From Tabrizicola sp. (GTDB taxonomy: Bacteria; Pseudomonadota; Alphaproteobacteria; Rhodobacterales; Rhodobacteraceae), in NCBI RefSeq assembly GCF_016793705.1, contig NZ_JAEULO010000064.1, positions 1 through 64,000 on the forward strand: DNA of 64,000 bases, read 5' to 3'. The translations under genes were made by a program, and so were the position numbers. The first letter of the stretch is position 1, and every line of letters starts with the position of its first letter. Below, in pieces: positions 17,300 through 25,440 of the stretch. The notes below the pieces were generated by a model. That model saw only the letters and a program-made list of their open reading frames with translations, did not search any database and was not told the DNA's origin.

Positions 17300-17328
17300 T
17301 TGACTTGGCGCGCGGTCTGATGTAGACC
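17300..17328 (+). promoter_or_regulatory. candidate promoter upstream of the GTA cluster
   Basis: TTGACT, 17 nt, TAGACC in the only sizeable gap before the GTA genes. The -35 is strong, the -10 moderate. A terminator-like hairpin follows 25 nt downstream, so a transcript starting here would meet it before g1. Confidence 0.4.
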
Positions 17329-17353
17329 TTGTGACATGCTAGAAGAAGTGTCG

Positions 17354-17388
17354 AAGCGGCCCGGGGTGGCTCCCCGTTGGCCGCTTTT
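17354..17388 (+). terminator. intrinsic terminator in the mltG-GTA leader
   Basis: AAGCGGCC pairs with GGCCGCTT around an inner CGGGG/CCCCG stem, and TTTT ends the outer arm. It could end fabF-mltG transcription, or act as an attenuator ahead of GTA g1 if the promoter at 17300 is used. Confidence 0.8.
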
Positions 17389-17433
17389 GCATTTCTCTCG
17401 TGCGGGGGCGGCATGAGGGGTGGACGTGCCTAG

Positions 17434-17763
17434 ATGACAGTGAGGTTCACGGGGGATGGCCCCACTCCAGAAGCGGTTCTGGGGGCCACGGAGAAGCTTT
17501 ACGGCCTGGCGATCATGGAGCTGGAACGCACCATCGACGCGCTGAGCGCCGGGGAATTCAACGAAGTGAAGGCGGCACAGGCGGCGATCCGCGATCTTCG
17601 CGCGACGGCGCAACTGGTGCTGCAGGAAAGGGGCAAAGTTGACCAACTCCGCAAACAGATTGCCGACCACGTCGGAGCCGGAGGCGTGCTCGACCTTGAC
17701 GAGGCCCGAGCTGAGATCGGGCGCCGCCTGGCTTGCCTCCGCAACGCCGGAGGAGGTGGATGA
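17434..17763 (+). CDS. GTA g1, small terminase-like protein
   Basis: 109 residues, mostly predicted helix (MELERTIDALSAGEFNEVKA; RKQIADHVG). Size, position directly before the terminase and the final EIGRRLACLR segment match Rhodobacter GTA g1, described as the small terminase subunit that takes part in DNA selection. The gene overlaps g2 by 125 nt. No strong Shine-Dalgarno is visible before the ATG. Confidence 0.85.
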   Translation: MTVRFTGDGPTPEAVLGATEKLYGLAIMELERTIDALSAGEFNEVKAAQAAIRDLRATAQLVLQERGKVDQLRKQIADHVGAGGVLDLDEARAEIGRRLACLRNAGGGG

Positions 17764-19051
17764 GTTTCTGTCGGGCCTGAGCCAGAACGCGTTGCTGGCG
17801 TTGCCTTGGGTGTTCGAGTTCTGGGCGCTGCCGCATCAGCTGCCGCCGCGTGGGGCCTGGAAAACCTGGGTGATCATGGGCGGACGCGGCGCGGGCAAGA
17901 CTCGGGCCGGGGCGGAATGGGTGCGGTCGCAGGTGGAAGGGGCGGGGCCGGGTGATCCGGGCCGGGCGAAGCGGGTGGCGCTGGTCGGCGAGACGGTCGA
18001 TCAGGTGCGCGACGTGATGGTGCTGGGCGAGAGCGGGATCGTGGCCTGCTCGCCGCCGGACCGGAAGCCGGAGTGGCAATCGTCTAAGGGACAGCTTCTG
18101 TGGCCGAACGGGGCGATGGCGCAGGTGTTCTCGGCCCATGAGCCCGAGGCGATGCGGGGGCCGCAATTCGACGCGGCCTGGGCGGATGAGCTGGGCAAGT
18201 GGAAGAAGGGCCGCGAGGCATGGGACCAGTTGCAGTTCGCGCTGCGGTTGGGGAAGAACCCGCAGGCGGTGGTCACGACGACGCCGCGCAACGTGGCGGT
18301 GCTGAAGGCGATCCTGAAGAACCCGTCCTCGGTGGTGACGCATGCACCGACCGAGGCGAACCGGGCCTATCTGGCGGAGAGCTTCCTGGCCGAGGTGCAG
18401 GCGCGCTATGGCGGGACCAAGTTCGGGCGGCAGGAGCTGGAGGGTGTGCTGGTCGAGGAGGCGGAGGGGGCCTTGTGGAGTTCCGCGATGCTGGAGGCGG
18501 CGAGGGTGGACGAGGTTCCCGTGTTCAACCGGGTGGTGGTGGCGGTGGACCCGCCGGTCACGTCGATGAAGTCGAGCGACGAATGCGGAATCGTGGTGGT
18601 CGGCGCGGATACACGGGGCGAGCCGAAGGATTGGCGCGCGGTGGTGCTGGAGGATGCCTCGGTCAAGGGGGCGACCCCGGAGGGCTGGGCGCGGGCGGCG
18701 CTGGCGGCGATGGAGCGGCATGGGGCGGACCGGCTGGTGGCCGAGGTGAACCAGGGCGGTGACCTGGTGGAGCGGCTGGTCAGGATGATCGACCCCTTGG
18801 TCCCGTTCCGGGCGGTTCATGCGACGCGGTCGAAGATGCTTCGGGCGGAGCCGGTCGCCGCGCTGTATGAGCAGGGCCGGGTCCGGCATGTGCGGGGCCT
18901 CGGCACACTGGAAGAGCAGTTGGGCAGGATGACGGCTACGGGCTGGCAGGGTTCGGGCTCGCCCGACCGGCTGGATGCGCTGGTCTGGGCGCTGACCGAC
19001 CTGATGCTGACCCCGTTGCATGGGCTGCGGCCGAGCGTTCGGTCGCTTTAG
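17639..19051 (+). CDS. GTA g2, large terminase (packaging ATPase/nuclease)
   Basis: 470 residues from a TTG preceded by AGGGG; a later start is possible because the first 30 residues overlap g1. Walker A is GGRGAGKTRAGAEW near residue 80 and Walker B is FDAAWADEL. The C-terminal half holds the RNase-H-like nuclease (VVAVDPPVTS, LVAEVNQGGD, SPDRLDALVWAL). It translocates and cuts DNA during headful packaging. In GTAs the substrate is mainly host chromosome. Confidence 0.95.
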   Translation: MTNSANRLPTTSEPEACSTLTRPELRSGAAWLASATPEEVDEFLSGLSQNALLALPWVFEFWALPHQLPPRGAWKTWVIMGGRGAGKTRAGAEWVRSQVEGAGPGDPGRAKRVALVGETVDQVRDVMVLGESGIVACSPPDRKPEWQSSKGQLLWPNGAMAQVFSAHEPEAMRGPQFDAAWADELGKWKKGREAWDQLQFALRLGKNPQAVVTTTPRNVAVLKAILKNPSSVVTHAPTEANRAYLAESFLAEVQARYGGTKFGRQELEGVLVEEAEGALWSSAMLEAARVDEVPVFNRVVVAVDPPVTSMKSSDECGIVVVGADTRGEPKDWRAVVLEDASVKGATPEGWARAALAAMERHGADRLVAEVNQGGDLVERLVRMIDPLVPFRAVHATRSKMLRAEPVAALYEQGRVRHVRGLGTLEEQLGRMTATGWQGSGSPDRLDALVWALTDLMLTPLHGLRPSVRSL

Positions 19052-19139
19052 CGGATTTAGGGAATTGGCAGGTCATATGGCCGGGCGCTTCAGGCAGCCC
19101 GGATGGTCGGGATTTGCCCGGGGCATGAAGGAGCGCAAG

Positions 19140-20318
19140 ATGGTGTTCGATTTTCTGCGGAAGGCGCCGGTGCAGGCGGTGCCAGAGCGCAAGGCCTCGG
19201 CGGTCGGCCGGGTGATCGCCTGGGGAAGCGCGGGCCGCGTGGCCTGGAGCCCGCGGGACACGGCCAGCCTGACGCGGACGGGGTTCCAGGGCAATCCGGT
19301 CGGCTTCCGTGTGGTGCGGCTGATCGCCGAGGCGGCGGCGGCGCTGCCTTTGGTGTGCCAGACTGCCGACCAGCGGTTCGATACGCATCCGGTGCTGGAG
19401 CTGATCGGGCGTCCGAATGGGGCTCAGGGGCGGGCGGAGTTCCTGGAGGCGGTTTACGGCTATCTGCTCTTGTCCGGGAACGCCTATGTCGAGGCGGTGC
19501 CGGGGGCGGGCTCGGTGCCGGGCGAGCTGCATGTGCTGCGGTCGGACCGGATGAACCTGGTGCCGGGGGCGGATGGTTGGCCGGTGGCCTATGACTACAC
19601 GGTCGGGGGGCGGACGCATCGCTATGACGTGACGGGCGAGATGAGCCCGATCTGCCACCTCAAGACCTTCCACCCGCAGGATGACCACTACGGGTTCTCG
19701 CCGATGCAGGCGGCGGCGGTGGCGGTGGACGTGCACAACAGCGCCTCCAGCTGGTCGAAGGCGCTGCTGGACAATGCGGCGCGGCCTTCGGGGGCCATCG
19801 TCTACAAGGGCGCGGACGGGGCGGCCTCGCTGTCTTCCGACCAGTATGACCGGCTGGTGAGCGAGATGGAGGCGCATCATCAGGGCGCGCGGAATGCCGG
19901 GCGGCCGATGCTGCTGGAGGGCGGGCTCGACTGGAAGCCGATGGGGTTTTCGCCTTCGGACATGGAGTTCCAGAAGACCAAGGAGGCGGCCGCGCGGGAG
20001 ATCGCGATTGCTTTCGGTGTGCCGCCGATGCTGCTGGGGATTCCCGGGGACGCGACCTATTCCAACTATCAGGAGGCGAACCGGGCGCTCTACCGGCTGA
20101 CGGTGCTGCCCTTGGCGACCAAGGTGATGGCGGATCTGGCGCATTGGCTGTCGGGCTTCGCGGGCGAGGCGGTCGACCTGAAGCCCGATCTCGACCAGGT
20201 GCCTGCCTTGGCGAGCGAGCGGGATCAGCAATGGGCGCGGGTCGCGGCGGCGGATTTCCTGACGGTGGCCGAGAAGCGGATGCTCCTGGGCCTGCCGAAG
20301 CTGGCGGGGGGGGAATGA
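19140..20318 (+). CDS. GTA g3, HK97-type portal protein
   Basis: 392 residues, the expected GTA portal size, beginning MVFDFLRKAPVQAVPERKA after AAGGAG. Portal-family segments include GNPVGFRVVRLIAEAAAALP, GNAYVEAVPG and the C-terminal ATYSNYQEANRALYR. The dodecameric portal forms the DNA channel of the capsid and docks the terminase. In-frame codons upstream to 19020 overlap g2 and lack a good ribosome site. Confidence 0.95.
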   Translation: MVFDFLRKAPVQAVPERKASAVGRVIAWGSAGRVAWSPRDTASLTRTGFQGNPVGFRVVRLIAEAAAALPLVCQTADQRFDTHPVLELIGRPNGAQGRAEFLEAVYGYLLLSGNAYVEAVPGAGSVPGELHVLRSDRMNLVPGADGWPVAYDYTVGGRTHRYDVTGEMSPICHLKTFHPQDDHYGFSPMQAAAVAVDVHNSASSWSKALLDNAARPSGAIVYKGADGAASLSSDQYDRLVSEMEAHHQGARNAGRPMLLEGGLDWKPMGFSPSDMEFQKTKEAAAREIAIAFGVPPMLLGIPGDATYSNYQEANRALYRLTVLPLATKVMADLAHWLSGFAGEAVDLKPDLDQVPALASERDQQWARVAAADFLTVAEKRMLLGLPKLAGGE

Positions 20319-20560
20319 CGGCGCGGCGGTCTGAAGGCGGTTCGCGGTTCCTGTACGACAGTTTCGACGCAGCGGCAGCGCGGATCGAGGCGAACGAGCG
20401 GGTCGCGGATGAGCGCTGGGCGGGGCTGGAGTACCGGCTGGGGCTGATCGAGGCGACGCTGGAGCGGCTGGAGAAACGGATCTGGGTCGGCGTCTACGGC
20501 GTGGCGGCGTTCCTGTTGGCACAGATGGCCGAGACGGTCATCCAGGCTTCGATGAGGTGA
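20315..20560 (+). CDS. GTA g3.5, small protein with C-terminal hydrophobic segment
   Basis: 81 residues. The start overlaps the portal stop (ATGA). An amphipathic helix (ERVADERWAGLEYRLGLIEA) is followed by a hydrophobic stretch (VGVYGVAAFLLAQM). Position and size match g3.5 of Rhodobacter GTAs. Its function is not established; a membrane-associated assembly or release role is conceivable. Confidence 0.75.
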   Translation: MTARRSEGGSRFLYDSFDAAAARIEANERVADERWAGLEYRLGLIEATLERLEKRIWVGVYGVAAFLLAQMAETVIQASMR

Positions 20561-20564
20561 GGGA

Positions 20565-21125
20565 ATGAGCGAATCTGGAGCGCCCGAGCGCAAGTTCCAC
20601 CGGCCCGAGGCGGGGCTGGTGGTGAGCGAGGGGCATGTGATGCAGGGCTATGCCTCGCTGTTCGGCAAGACCGACCAGGGCGGCGACATCGTGCAGAAGG
20701 GCGCCTATGCGGCGAGCCTGAAGCGGCTGGCGGCGCGGCAGGGGCGGGTCAAGATGCTGTGGCAGCACGACCCCGGCCAGCCCATCGGGGTGTGGGACGA
20801 GGTGCGCGAGGATGCGACGGGCCTGTGGGTCAAGGGGCGCATCCTGACCGAGGTGGAGCGGGGCCGCGAGGTGGCGGCCCTGGTCCAGGCGGGGGCCATC
20901 GACGGGCTGTCCATCGGCTATCGCACCGTCCGGGCGGAGCGCGACGGCAAGGGCCAGCGCCTGTTGTCGGAGCTGGAGCTTTGGGAGGTGTCGCTGGTGA
21001 CCTTCCCGATGCTGCCCGAAGCGCGGGTTGCGGCCAAGGCGGAGGTGCTGGACGAGGGCTGGCGACATATCGCGGCGGTCTTCGAGGACGCGCGGCGGGC
21101 GTTGGCCGACCACCGGACGGGCTGA
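20565..21125 (+). CDS. GTA g4, prohead protease
   Basis: 186 residues of the HK97 prohead protease family (peptidase U35). The probable catalytic His is in MLWQHDPGQPIG and Ser in DGLSIGYRTV; the start GYASLFGKTDQGGDIV is characteristic. It cleaves the N-terminal scaffold of the major capsid protein during maturation. It lies just before the capsid gene, separated by a 90-nt gap with a strong hairpin. Confidence 0.93.
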   Translation: MSESGAPERKFHRPEAGLVVSEGHVMQGYASLFGKTDQGGDIVQKGAYAASLKRLAARQGRVKMLWQHDPGQPIGVWDEVREDATGLWVKGRILTEVERGREVAALVQAGAIDGLSIGYRTVRAERDGKGQRLLSELELWEVSLVTFPMLPEARVAAKAEVLDEGWRHIAAVFEDARRALADHRTG

Positions 21126-21143
21126 ACAGCCCCCCACCCCCAT

Positions 21144-21166
21144 CCCCTCCCCACGAGGGGGAGGGG
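21144..21166 (+). promoter_or_regulatory. hairpin upstream of the capsid gene
   Basis: CCCCTCCCC and GGGGAGGGG form a perfect 9-bp stem with loop ACGAG, with no T-run. It sits in the longest untranslated gap before the most highly needed gene. A role as a 5' mRNA stabiliser or processing site for the capsid message is plausible but unproven. Confidence 0.5.
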
Positions 21167-21216
21167 AGGCGCGGGTGACGACCGCGCTCTCGATACTGAA
21201 ACGGAAGGGAAGAAAG

Positions 21217-22413
21217 ATGACCGAGACCAAGTCTCGGGCCGGGGAAGGTCTGTCCCCGGCCCATTCGCCGGCCGAAGAGGCCAAGGCCGCGATGGCCGGT
21301 TTCCTGAAAGAATTCAGCAGCTTTCAGGGCGAAGTGAAATCCACGCTGAAACATCAGGAAGAGCGACTGACCATGCTGAACGCAAAGACGATGTCCTATG
21401 GCCGCCCGGCGCTTTCGGCCCGCGCGGAGGTGGAAGCCCCGCATCAGAAGGCGTTCAACGCCTATCTGCGGTCGGGCGATGACGATGGCCTGCGCGGCCT
21501 GATCCTGGAAGGCAAGGCGATGTCTTCCGCCGTGGCGGCAGACGGCGGCTACCTGGTCGACCCGCAGACCTCGGACCGCATCCAGTCGTTGCTGCTGTCT
21601 ACCTCCAGCTTGCGGTCAGTGGCGAATGTGGTGCAGGTCGAGGCGACTTCGTTCGACGTGATCGTGGATCGCAGCGAAGTGGGGTCGGGCTGGGCGACCG
21701 AGGCCGCGGCCACCACCGAGACGGCGACGCCGGTGATCGAGCGCATCTCGATCAAGCTGCACGAGCTGGCGGCGATGCCGAAGGCCAGCCAGCGCCTGCT
21801 GGATGACAGCGCCTTCGACGTGGAAGGCTGGCTGGCCGAGAAGATCGCCACCCGCTTCATCCGCGCCGAGGCGGCGGCCTTCATCAACGGCGATGGCGTC
21901 GACAAGCCGAAGGGCATTCTCTTGCCCACCAAGGTGGCGAACGCGTCCTGGACCTGGGGCAATATCGGTTACATCCCCACGGGGGCGGCGGCCGACTTTG
22001 CGACCACCAATGCGGCGGATTGCATCATCAACCTGGTCTATGCGCTGGGCGCGGACTACCGGGCAAACGGCAGCTTCGTGATGAACTCGAAGACCGTGGG
22101 CGCGGTGCGCAAGATGAAGGACGCCGACGGTCGCTTCCTGTGGTCGGACGGGCTAGCGGCGGGCGAGCCTTCGCGGCTGATGGGCTATCCGGTGGTGGTG
22201 TCGGAGGACATGCCCGACATCGCGGCGAACGCCTATGCAGTGGCCTTCGGCGACTTCCGCGCGGCCTATACCATCGCGGAACGCCCGGACCTGCGCATCC
22301 TGCGCGATCCGTTCTCTGCCAAGCCCAACGTTTTGTTCTACGCCAACAAGCGCGTGGGCGGCGACATCACCGACTATGCGGCGATCAAGCTTCTGAAGAT
22401 CGCGGTGTCGTGA
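21217..22413 (+). CDS. GTA g5, HK97-fold major capsid protein
   Basis: 398 residues, starting MTETKSRAGEGLSPAHS after GGAAGGGA. The first ~100 residues form a charged scaffold-like delta region (FLKEFSSFQGEVKSTLKHQE), expected to be removed by g4. The mature shell follows (SSAVAADGGYLVDPQTSDRI to VGGDITDYAAIKLLKIAVS). It builds the small capsid that holds only a few kb of DNA in known GTAs. The gene has hairpins on both sides. Confidence 0.96.
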   Translation: MTETKSRAGEGLSPAHSPAEEAKAAMAGFLKEFSSFQGEVKSTLKHQEERLTMLNAKTMSYGRPALSARAEVEAPHQKAFNAYLRSGDDDGLRGLILEGKAMSSAVAADGGYLVDPQTSDRIQSLLLSTSSLRSVANVVQVEATSFDVIVDRSEVGSGWATEAAATTETATPVIERISIKLHELAAMPKASQRLLDDSAFDVEGWLAEKIATRFIRAEAAAFINGDGVDKPKGILLPTKVANASWTWGNIGYIPTGAAADFATTNAADCIINLVYALGADYRANGSFVMNSKTVGAVRKMKDADGRFLWSDGLAAGEPSRLMGYPVVVSEDMPDIAANAYAVAFGDFRAAYTIAERPDLRILRDPFSAKPNVLFYANKRVGGDITDYAAIKLLKIAVS

Positions 22414-22419
22414 CGTTCC

Positions 22420-22447
22420 GGCCCGGTCCCTGCGGGGGCGGGCCTTT
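22420..22447 (+). terminator. terminator-like hairpin after the capsid gene
   Basis: GGCCCG pairs with CGGGCC around an inner CCC/GGG stem, and TTT follows, only 7 nt after the capsid stop. As g6 to g15 need far fewer copies than capsid, partial termination here would fit, though this is not tested. Confidence 0.6.
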
Positions 22448-22495
22448 CCTGCCCCTCGCGTATCGCAACGGCCCGGTCCGGGCGGAGAGCTGATC

Positions 22496-23092
22496 ATGAT
22501 GTTGACCGAAGAGACCCCGGTGCCGCTGGCGGCGCTGCCGGTGGAAGAGTTGAAGGACCATCTGCGGATGGGCAGCGGCTTTGCCGATGACGGGTTGCAG
22601 GACGGGCTGATCGAGACCTACCTTCGCGCCGCCCTGGCGTCGATCGAGGGGCGGATCGGCAAGATGCTGTTCCAGCGCCGGTTCCTCTGGGTGCTGGAGT
22701 GCTGGCGGGATGAAGAACAAGCAATGCCTGTGGCCCCGGTGTCCAGTGTGGTGAGCGTGACGCTGGTCGATGCGGCGGGGGGCGAGGTGGTGGTGCCAGT
22801 CGGCGCTTATCGGCTGGTCAAGGACCTGCATCGCCCGCGGTTGGCAGGGAAGGGTGGGGCGCTGCCCACCATCCCCGGTGAGGGGGTGGTGAAGGTGGTG
22901 TTCGATGCGGGCTTCGGCGCGGCCTGGACCGACATTCCGGTCGACCTGCGGCAGGCGGTGCTGCTGCTGGCGGGGGAGTTCTACGAGCATCGCCACGACG
23001 ATGGCGCGCAGGCCGCAGGGCTGCCCTTCGGCGTGGTGACGCTGATCGAGCGCTGGCGGACGGTGCGCATCCTCGGCGGGGGCAAGAAATGA
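22496..23092 (+). CDS. GTA g6, head-tail connector (gp6-like) protein
   Basis: 198 residues with an N-terminal helical connector domain (VEELKDHLRMGS; LIETYLRAALASIEGRIGK) of the phage gp6-like family, usually described as TIGR02215-type in GTAs. It forms the ring below the portal. The ATG follows GGAGAG. It overlaps g7 by 4 nt. Confidence 0.88.
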   Translation: MMLTEETPVPLAALPVEELKDHLRMGSGFADDGLQDGLIETYLRAALASIEGRIGKMLFQRRFLWVLECWRDEEQAMPVAPVSSVVSVTLVDAAGGEVVVPVGAYRLVKDLHRPRLAGKGGALPTIPGEGVVKVVFDAGFGAAWTDIPVDLRQAVLLLAGEFYEHRHDDGAQAAGLPFGVVTLIERWRTVRILGGGKK

Positions 23093-23427
23093 ACGCGCCC
23101 CATCTGAACCGGGCGCTGGTGCTGGAGGGTGTGTTTCGTACACCGGACGGCGCGGGTGGTTTCACGTCGGCCTGGACGGCTCTGGGCACGCTCTGGGCCG
23201 AGGTGCTGCCGGGATCGGGCAGCGATACCTTGGGCGAGGAGCGAATGCTGTCGGCGGTGCCCTACCGGATCACGGTGCGAGGTGCGGCGGTCGGTTCGCC
23301 CTCGCGGCCCAAGGCGGGGCAGCGGTTCCGCGAGGGGGTGCGGCTGTTCCTGATCCAGGCGGTGACCGAGCGGGACCAATTCGGTCGCTATCTCACCTGT
23401 TTCGCCCGCGAGGAGGTGCCGAAATGA
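23089..23427 (+). CDS. GTA g7, head-closure (head-tail joining) protein
   Basis: 112 residues, beta-rich, with the family pattern LVLEGVFRTPDGAGG then LWAEVLPGSG and YRITVRG. It matches the phage head-tail joining family in a fixed GTA position. It overlaps both neighbours by 4 nt (ATGA), which indicates translational coupling. Confidence 0.88.
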   Translation: MNAPHLNRALVLEGVFRTPDGAGGFTSAWTALGTLWAEVLPGSGSDTLGEERMLSAVPYRITVRGAAVGSPSRPKAGQRFREGVRLFLIQAVTERDQFGRYLTCFAREEVPK

Positions 23428-23819
23428 GCTATGGTGCAGCACCCGCCCTGCAGACGGCGGTGTTTCAGCGGCTGTCGAACTGGCCGGCCCTGGCGGGCGT
23501 GGCGATCTACGACGCCGTGCCGCCGAACGTGACCGGGACCTTCGTTCTGATCGGCCCCGAGGAGGCGCGCGACCAGTCCGACAAGTCGGGCGCGGGGGCC
23601 GAGCATCAGCTGGTGATCAGCGTGATCACCGATGCGACCGGGTTCCTGTCGATCAAGACCATCGGTGCCGATATCTCGGAAGCGCTGATCGGGGCTCCCC
23701 TGTCGCTGTCGCGGGGCGCGCTGGTCAGCCTGTTCTTCGTCCGGGCCTCGGCGCGGCGGATCGAAGAGGGCGAGACGCGGCGGATCGACCTCACCTTCCG
23801 GGCACGGGTTCAGCTTTAG
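23424..23819 (+). CDS. GTA g8, tail completion/terminator protein (DUF3168)
   Basis: 131 residues. The pattern LQTAVFQRLSNWPAL, VAIYDAVPPN, DQSDKSGAGAEHQLVI and RRIDLTFRARVQL is that of DUF3168 tail proteins. It joins the tail tube to the head connector. It couples to g7 by an ATGA overlap. Confidence 0.88.
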   Translation: MSYGAAPALQTAVFQRLSNWPALAGVAIYDAVPPNVTGTFVLIGPEEARDQSDKSGAGAEHQLVISVITDATGFLSIKTIGADISEALIGAPLSLSRGALVSLFFVRASARRIEEGETRRIDLTFRARVQL

Positions 23820-23853
23820 CGCCCGCCCAACACCCTTCATACGGAGAGCGAAT

Positions 23854-24267
23854 ATGGCTGTGCAAAGCGGCAAGGATCTGCTGATCAAGATCGACCAGAC
23901 GGGGGACGGCCAGTTCGTCACCATTGCGGGCCTGCGGGCGACGCGGATCAGCTTCAACACGGAATCGGTGGATGTCACCAGCCTGGAAAGCCAGGGCGGC
24001 TGGCGCGAGCTGCTGGCGGGGGCGGGGGTGAAGTCGGCCGCGATCTCGGGGTCGGGCGTGTTCCGGGACGAGAACACCGACGAGCGGGCGCGGCAGGTGT
24101 TCTTCACCGGCGAGATCCCGGATTTCCAGGTGGTGATCCCGAGCTTTGGCGTGATCGAGGGGCCGTTCCAGATCACCAGCATCGAATATTCGGGCAGCCA
24201 CAACGACGAGGCGAGTTACGAGATGGCGATGGCCTCGGCGGGTGCCCTGACCTTTACGGCGCTTTGA
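23854..24267 (+). CDS. GTA g9, major tail tube protein
   Basis: 137 residues of the TP901-1-like major tail family: AVQSGKDLLIKID start, NTESVDVTSLESQGGWRELL centre and SYEMAMASAGALTFTAL end. It polymerises into the tail tube. CGGAGAG lies before the ATG. It is the only tail gene with a clear gap in front of it (34 nt). Confidence 0.93.
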   Translation: MAVQSGKDLLIKIDQTGDGQFVTIAGLRATRISFNTESVDVTSLESQGGWRELLAGAGVKSAAISGSGVFRDENTDERARQVFFTGEIPDFQVVIPSFGVIEGPFQITSIEYSGSHNDEASYEMAMASAGALTFTAL

Positions 24268-24268
24268 G

Positions 24269-24589
24269 ATGGCGAACCCCTGGGCAGGTGAGGTGGCGAT
24301 CTGGCTGGATGGTGAGCTGCATGCGGCGAAGCTGACTTTGGGCGCGCTGGCCGAGCTGGAGGAGGCGCTGGAGACGGGGTCGCTTCTGGACCTGGTGCAG
24401 CGGTTCGAGGAACGGCGATTCTCGACGCGGGATGTCCTGGCGCTGATCGTCGCGGGGTTGCGCGGCGGCGGGTGGCAGGGGTCGGCTGCGGACCTGTTGC
24501 GGGTCGAGATCGGCGGCGGGCCGGTCGAGGCGGCGCGGGCGGCGGCTGAGTTGCTGGCGCGGGCCTTCGCGCTGCCGGAAGAGCCATGA
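24269..24589 (+). CDS. GTA g10, tail assembly chaperone-type protein
   Basis: 106 residues, WAGEVAIWLDGELHAAKLTL then LAELEEAL, matching the gene-transfer-agent gp10 family in the slot where phages place a tail assembly chaperone. It starts one base after the g9 stop and overlaps g10.1 by 4 nt. Confidence 0.85.
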   Translation: MANPWAGEVAIWLDGELHAAKLTLGALAELEEALETGSLLDLVQRFEERRFSTRDVLALIVAGLRGGGWQGSAADLLRVEIGGGPVEAARAAAELLARAFALPEEP

Positions 24590-24825
24590 GCGGAATCGAC
24601 TGGCGCGGGCTGATGCAGGCGGGCCTGCATGGGTTGGGGCTGGAACCGGCGGTCTTCTGGCGGCTCACGCCGGTGGAGCTGAAGATCATGTTGGGGCGGG
24701 AGGGTCTGGTCCCGCCCCTGACACGCGCGCGCCTGGCGGAACTGGCGGCGGCGTTCCCGGATGTGAGGAAGGAAAAGCGCGATGGCGGATATCGGAACGA
24801 TGCAGGAGCAGCTCCAGGCGCTTGA
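24586..24825 (+). CDS. GTA g10.1, small tail assembly chaperone
   Basis: 79 residues. DWRGLMQAGLHGLGLEPAVFW and LTPVELKIMLG are the signature of the short phage chaperone family that follows gp10. It starts in the ATGA overlap with g10, and its last 44 nt overlap g11 in another frame. No slippery heptamer was seen at the g10/g10.1 junction, so separate translation is more likely than a frameshift fusion. Confidence 0.83.
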   Translation: MSGIDWRGLMQAGLHGLGLEPAVFWRLTPVELKIMLGREGLVPPLTRARLAELAAAFPDVRKEKRDGGYRNDAGAAPGA

Positions 24826-25432
24826 GGCGCAGATGGGGTCGTCGGTGTCGATGGTGGCGGCGTTCGACGGTGAGCTTTCGCGGATGCGGGAGACGATGGC
24901 CTTTACCGGTCGTGAGGTGAACACGTTGTCGAGCGGGATCAGCGGGGGGCTGCGGAAGGCCTTCGACGGGCTGGTCTTCGACGGGATGAAGCTGAACGAC
25001 GCGCTGAAGTCGGTCGCGAACACCATCGTCGATACGGTCTATTCCATCGCGATCAAGCCGGTGACGGGCGCGCTGGGCGGCCTGCTGGCGCAGGGTGTGG
25101 CCGGGGTCATGGGGGCGGGGATGCCCTTTGCCAATGGCGGGGCCTTCAGCCAGGGGAAGGTGATGCCCTTTGCCAAAGGCGGAATCGTGGGCGCGCCCAC
25201 GACCTTTCCGATGCGGGGCGGGCGCGGCTTGATGGGCGAGGCGGGACCCGAGGCGATCATGCCGCTGGCGCGGGGTCCGGACGGTCGGCTGGGAGTGCAG
25301 GCGGGCGGGGGCAGGGCGGTCAGCGTGGTGATGAACATCACGACGCCGGACGTCCAGGGCTTCCAGCGCAGCCAATCGCAGGTTGCGGCCCAGGTCAGCC
25401 GCGCCCTGTCGCGCGGCCAGCGTAACCGGTGA
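24782..25432 (+). CDS. GTA g11, short tail tape-measure protein
   Basis: 216 residues: an N-terminal coiled region (MQEQLQALEAQMGSS), a hydrophobic glycine-rich centre (GALGGLLAQGVAGVMG) and the tape-measure end MGEAGPEAIMPLARG. The small size implies a short tail, as in RcGTA. It lies in the usual place after the chaperones. Confidence 0.9.
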   Translation: MADIGTMQEQLQALEAQMGSSVSMVAAFDGELSRMRETMAFTGREVNTLSSGISGGLRKAFDGLVFDGMKLNDALKSVANTIVDTVYSIAIKPVTGALGGLLAQGVAGVMGAGMPFANGGAFSQGKVMPFAKGGIVGAPTTFPMRGGRGLMGEAGPEAIMPLARGPDGRLGVQAGGGRAVSVVMNITTPDVQGFQRSQSQVAAQVSRALSRGQRNR

Positions 25433-25440
25433 GGGATGAA

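Noticed and set aside
24269-24825. Programmed frameshift joining g10 and g10.1
   Set aside because: The junction is a simple ATGA stop-start overlap and no slippery heptamer is visible near it.
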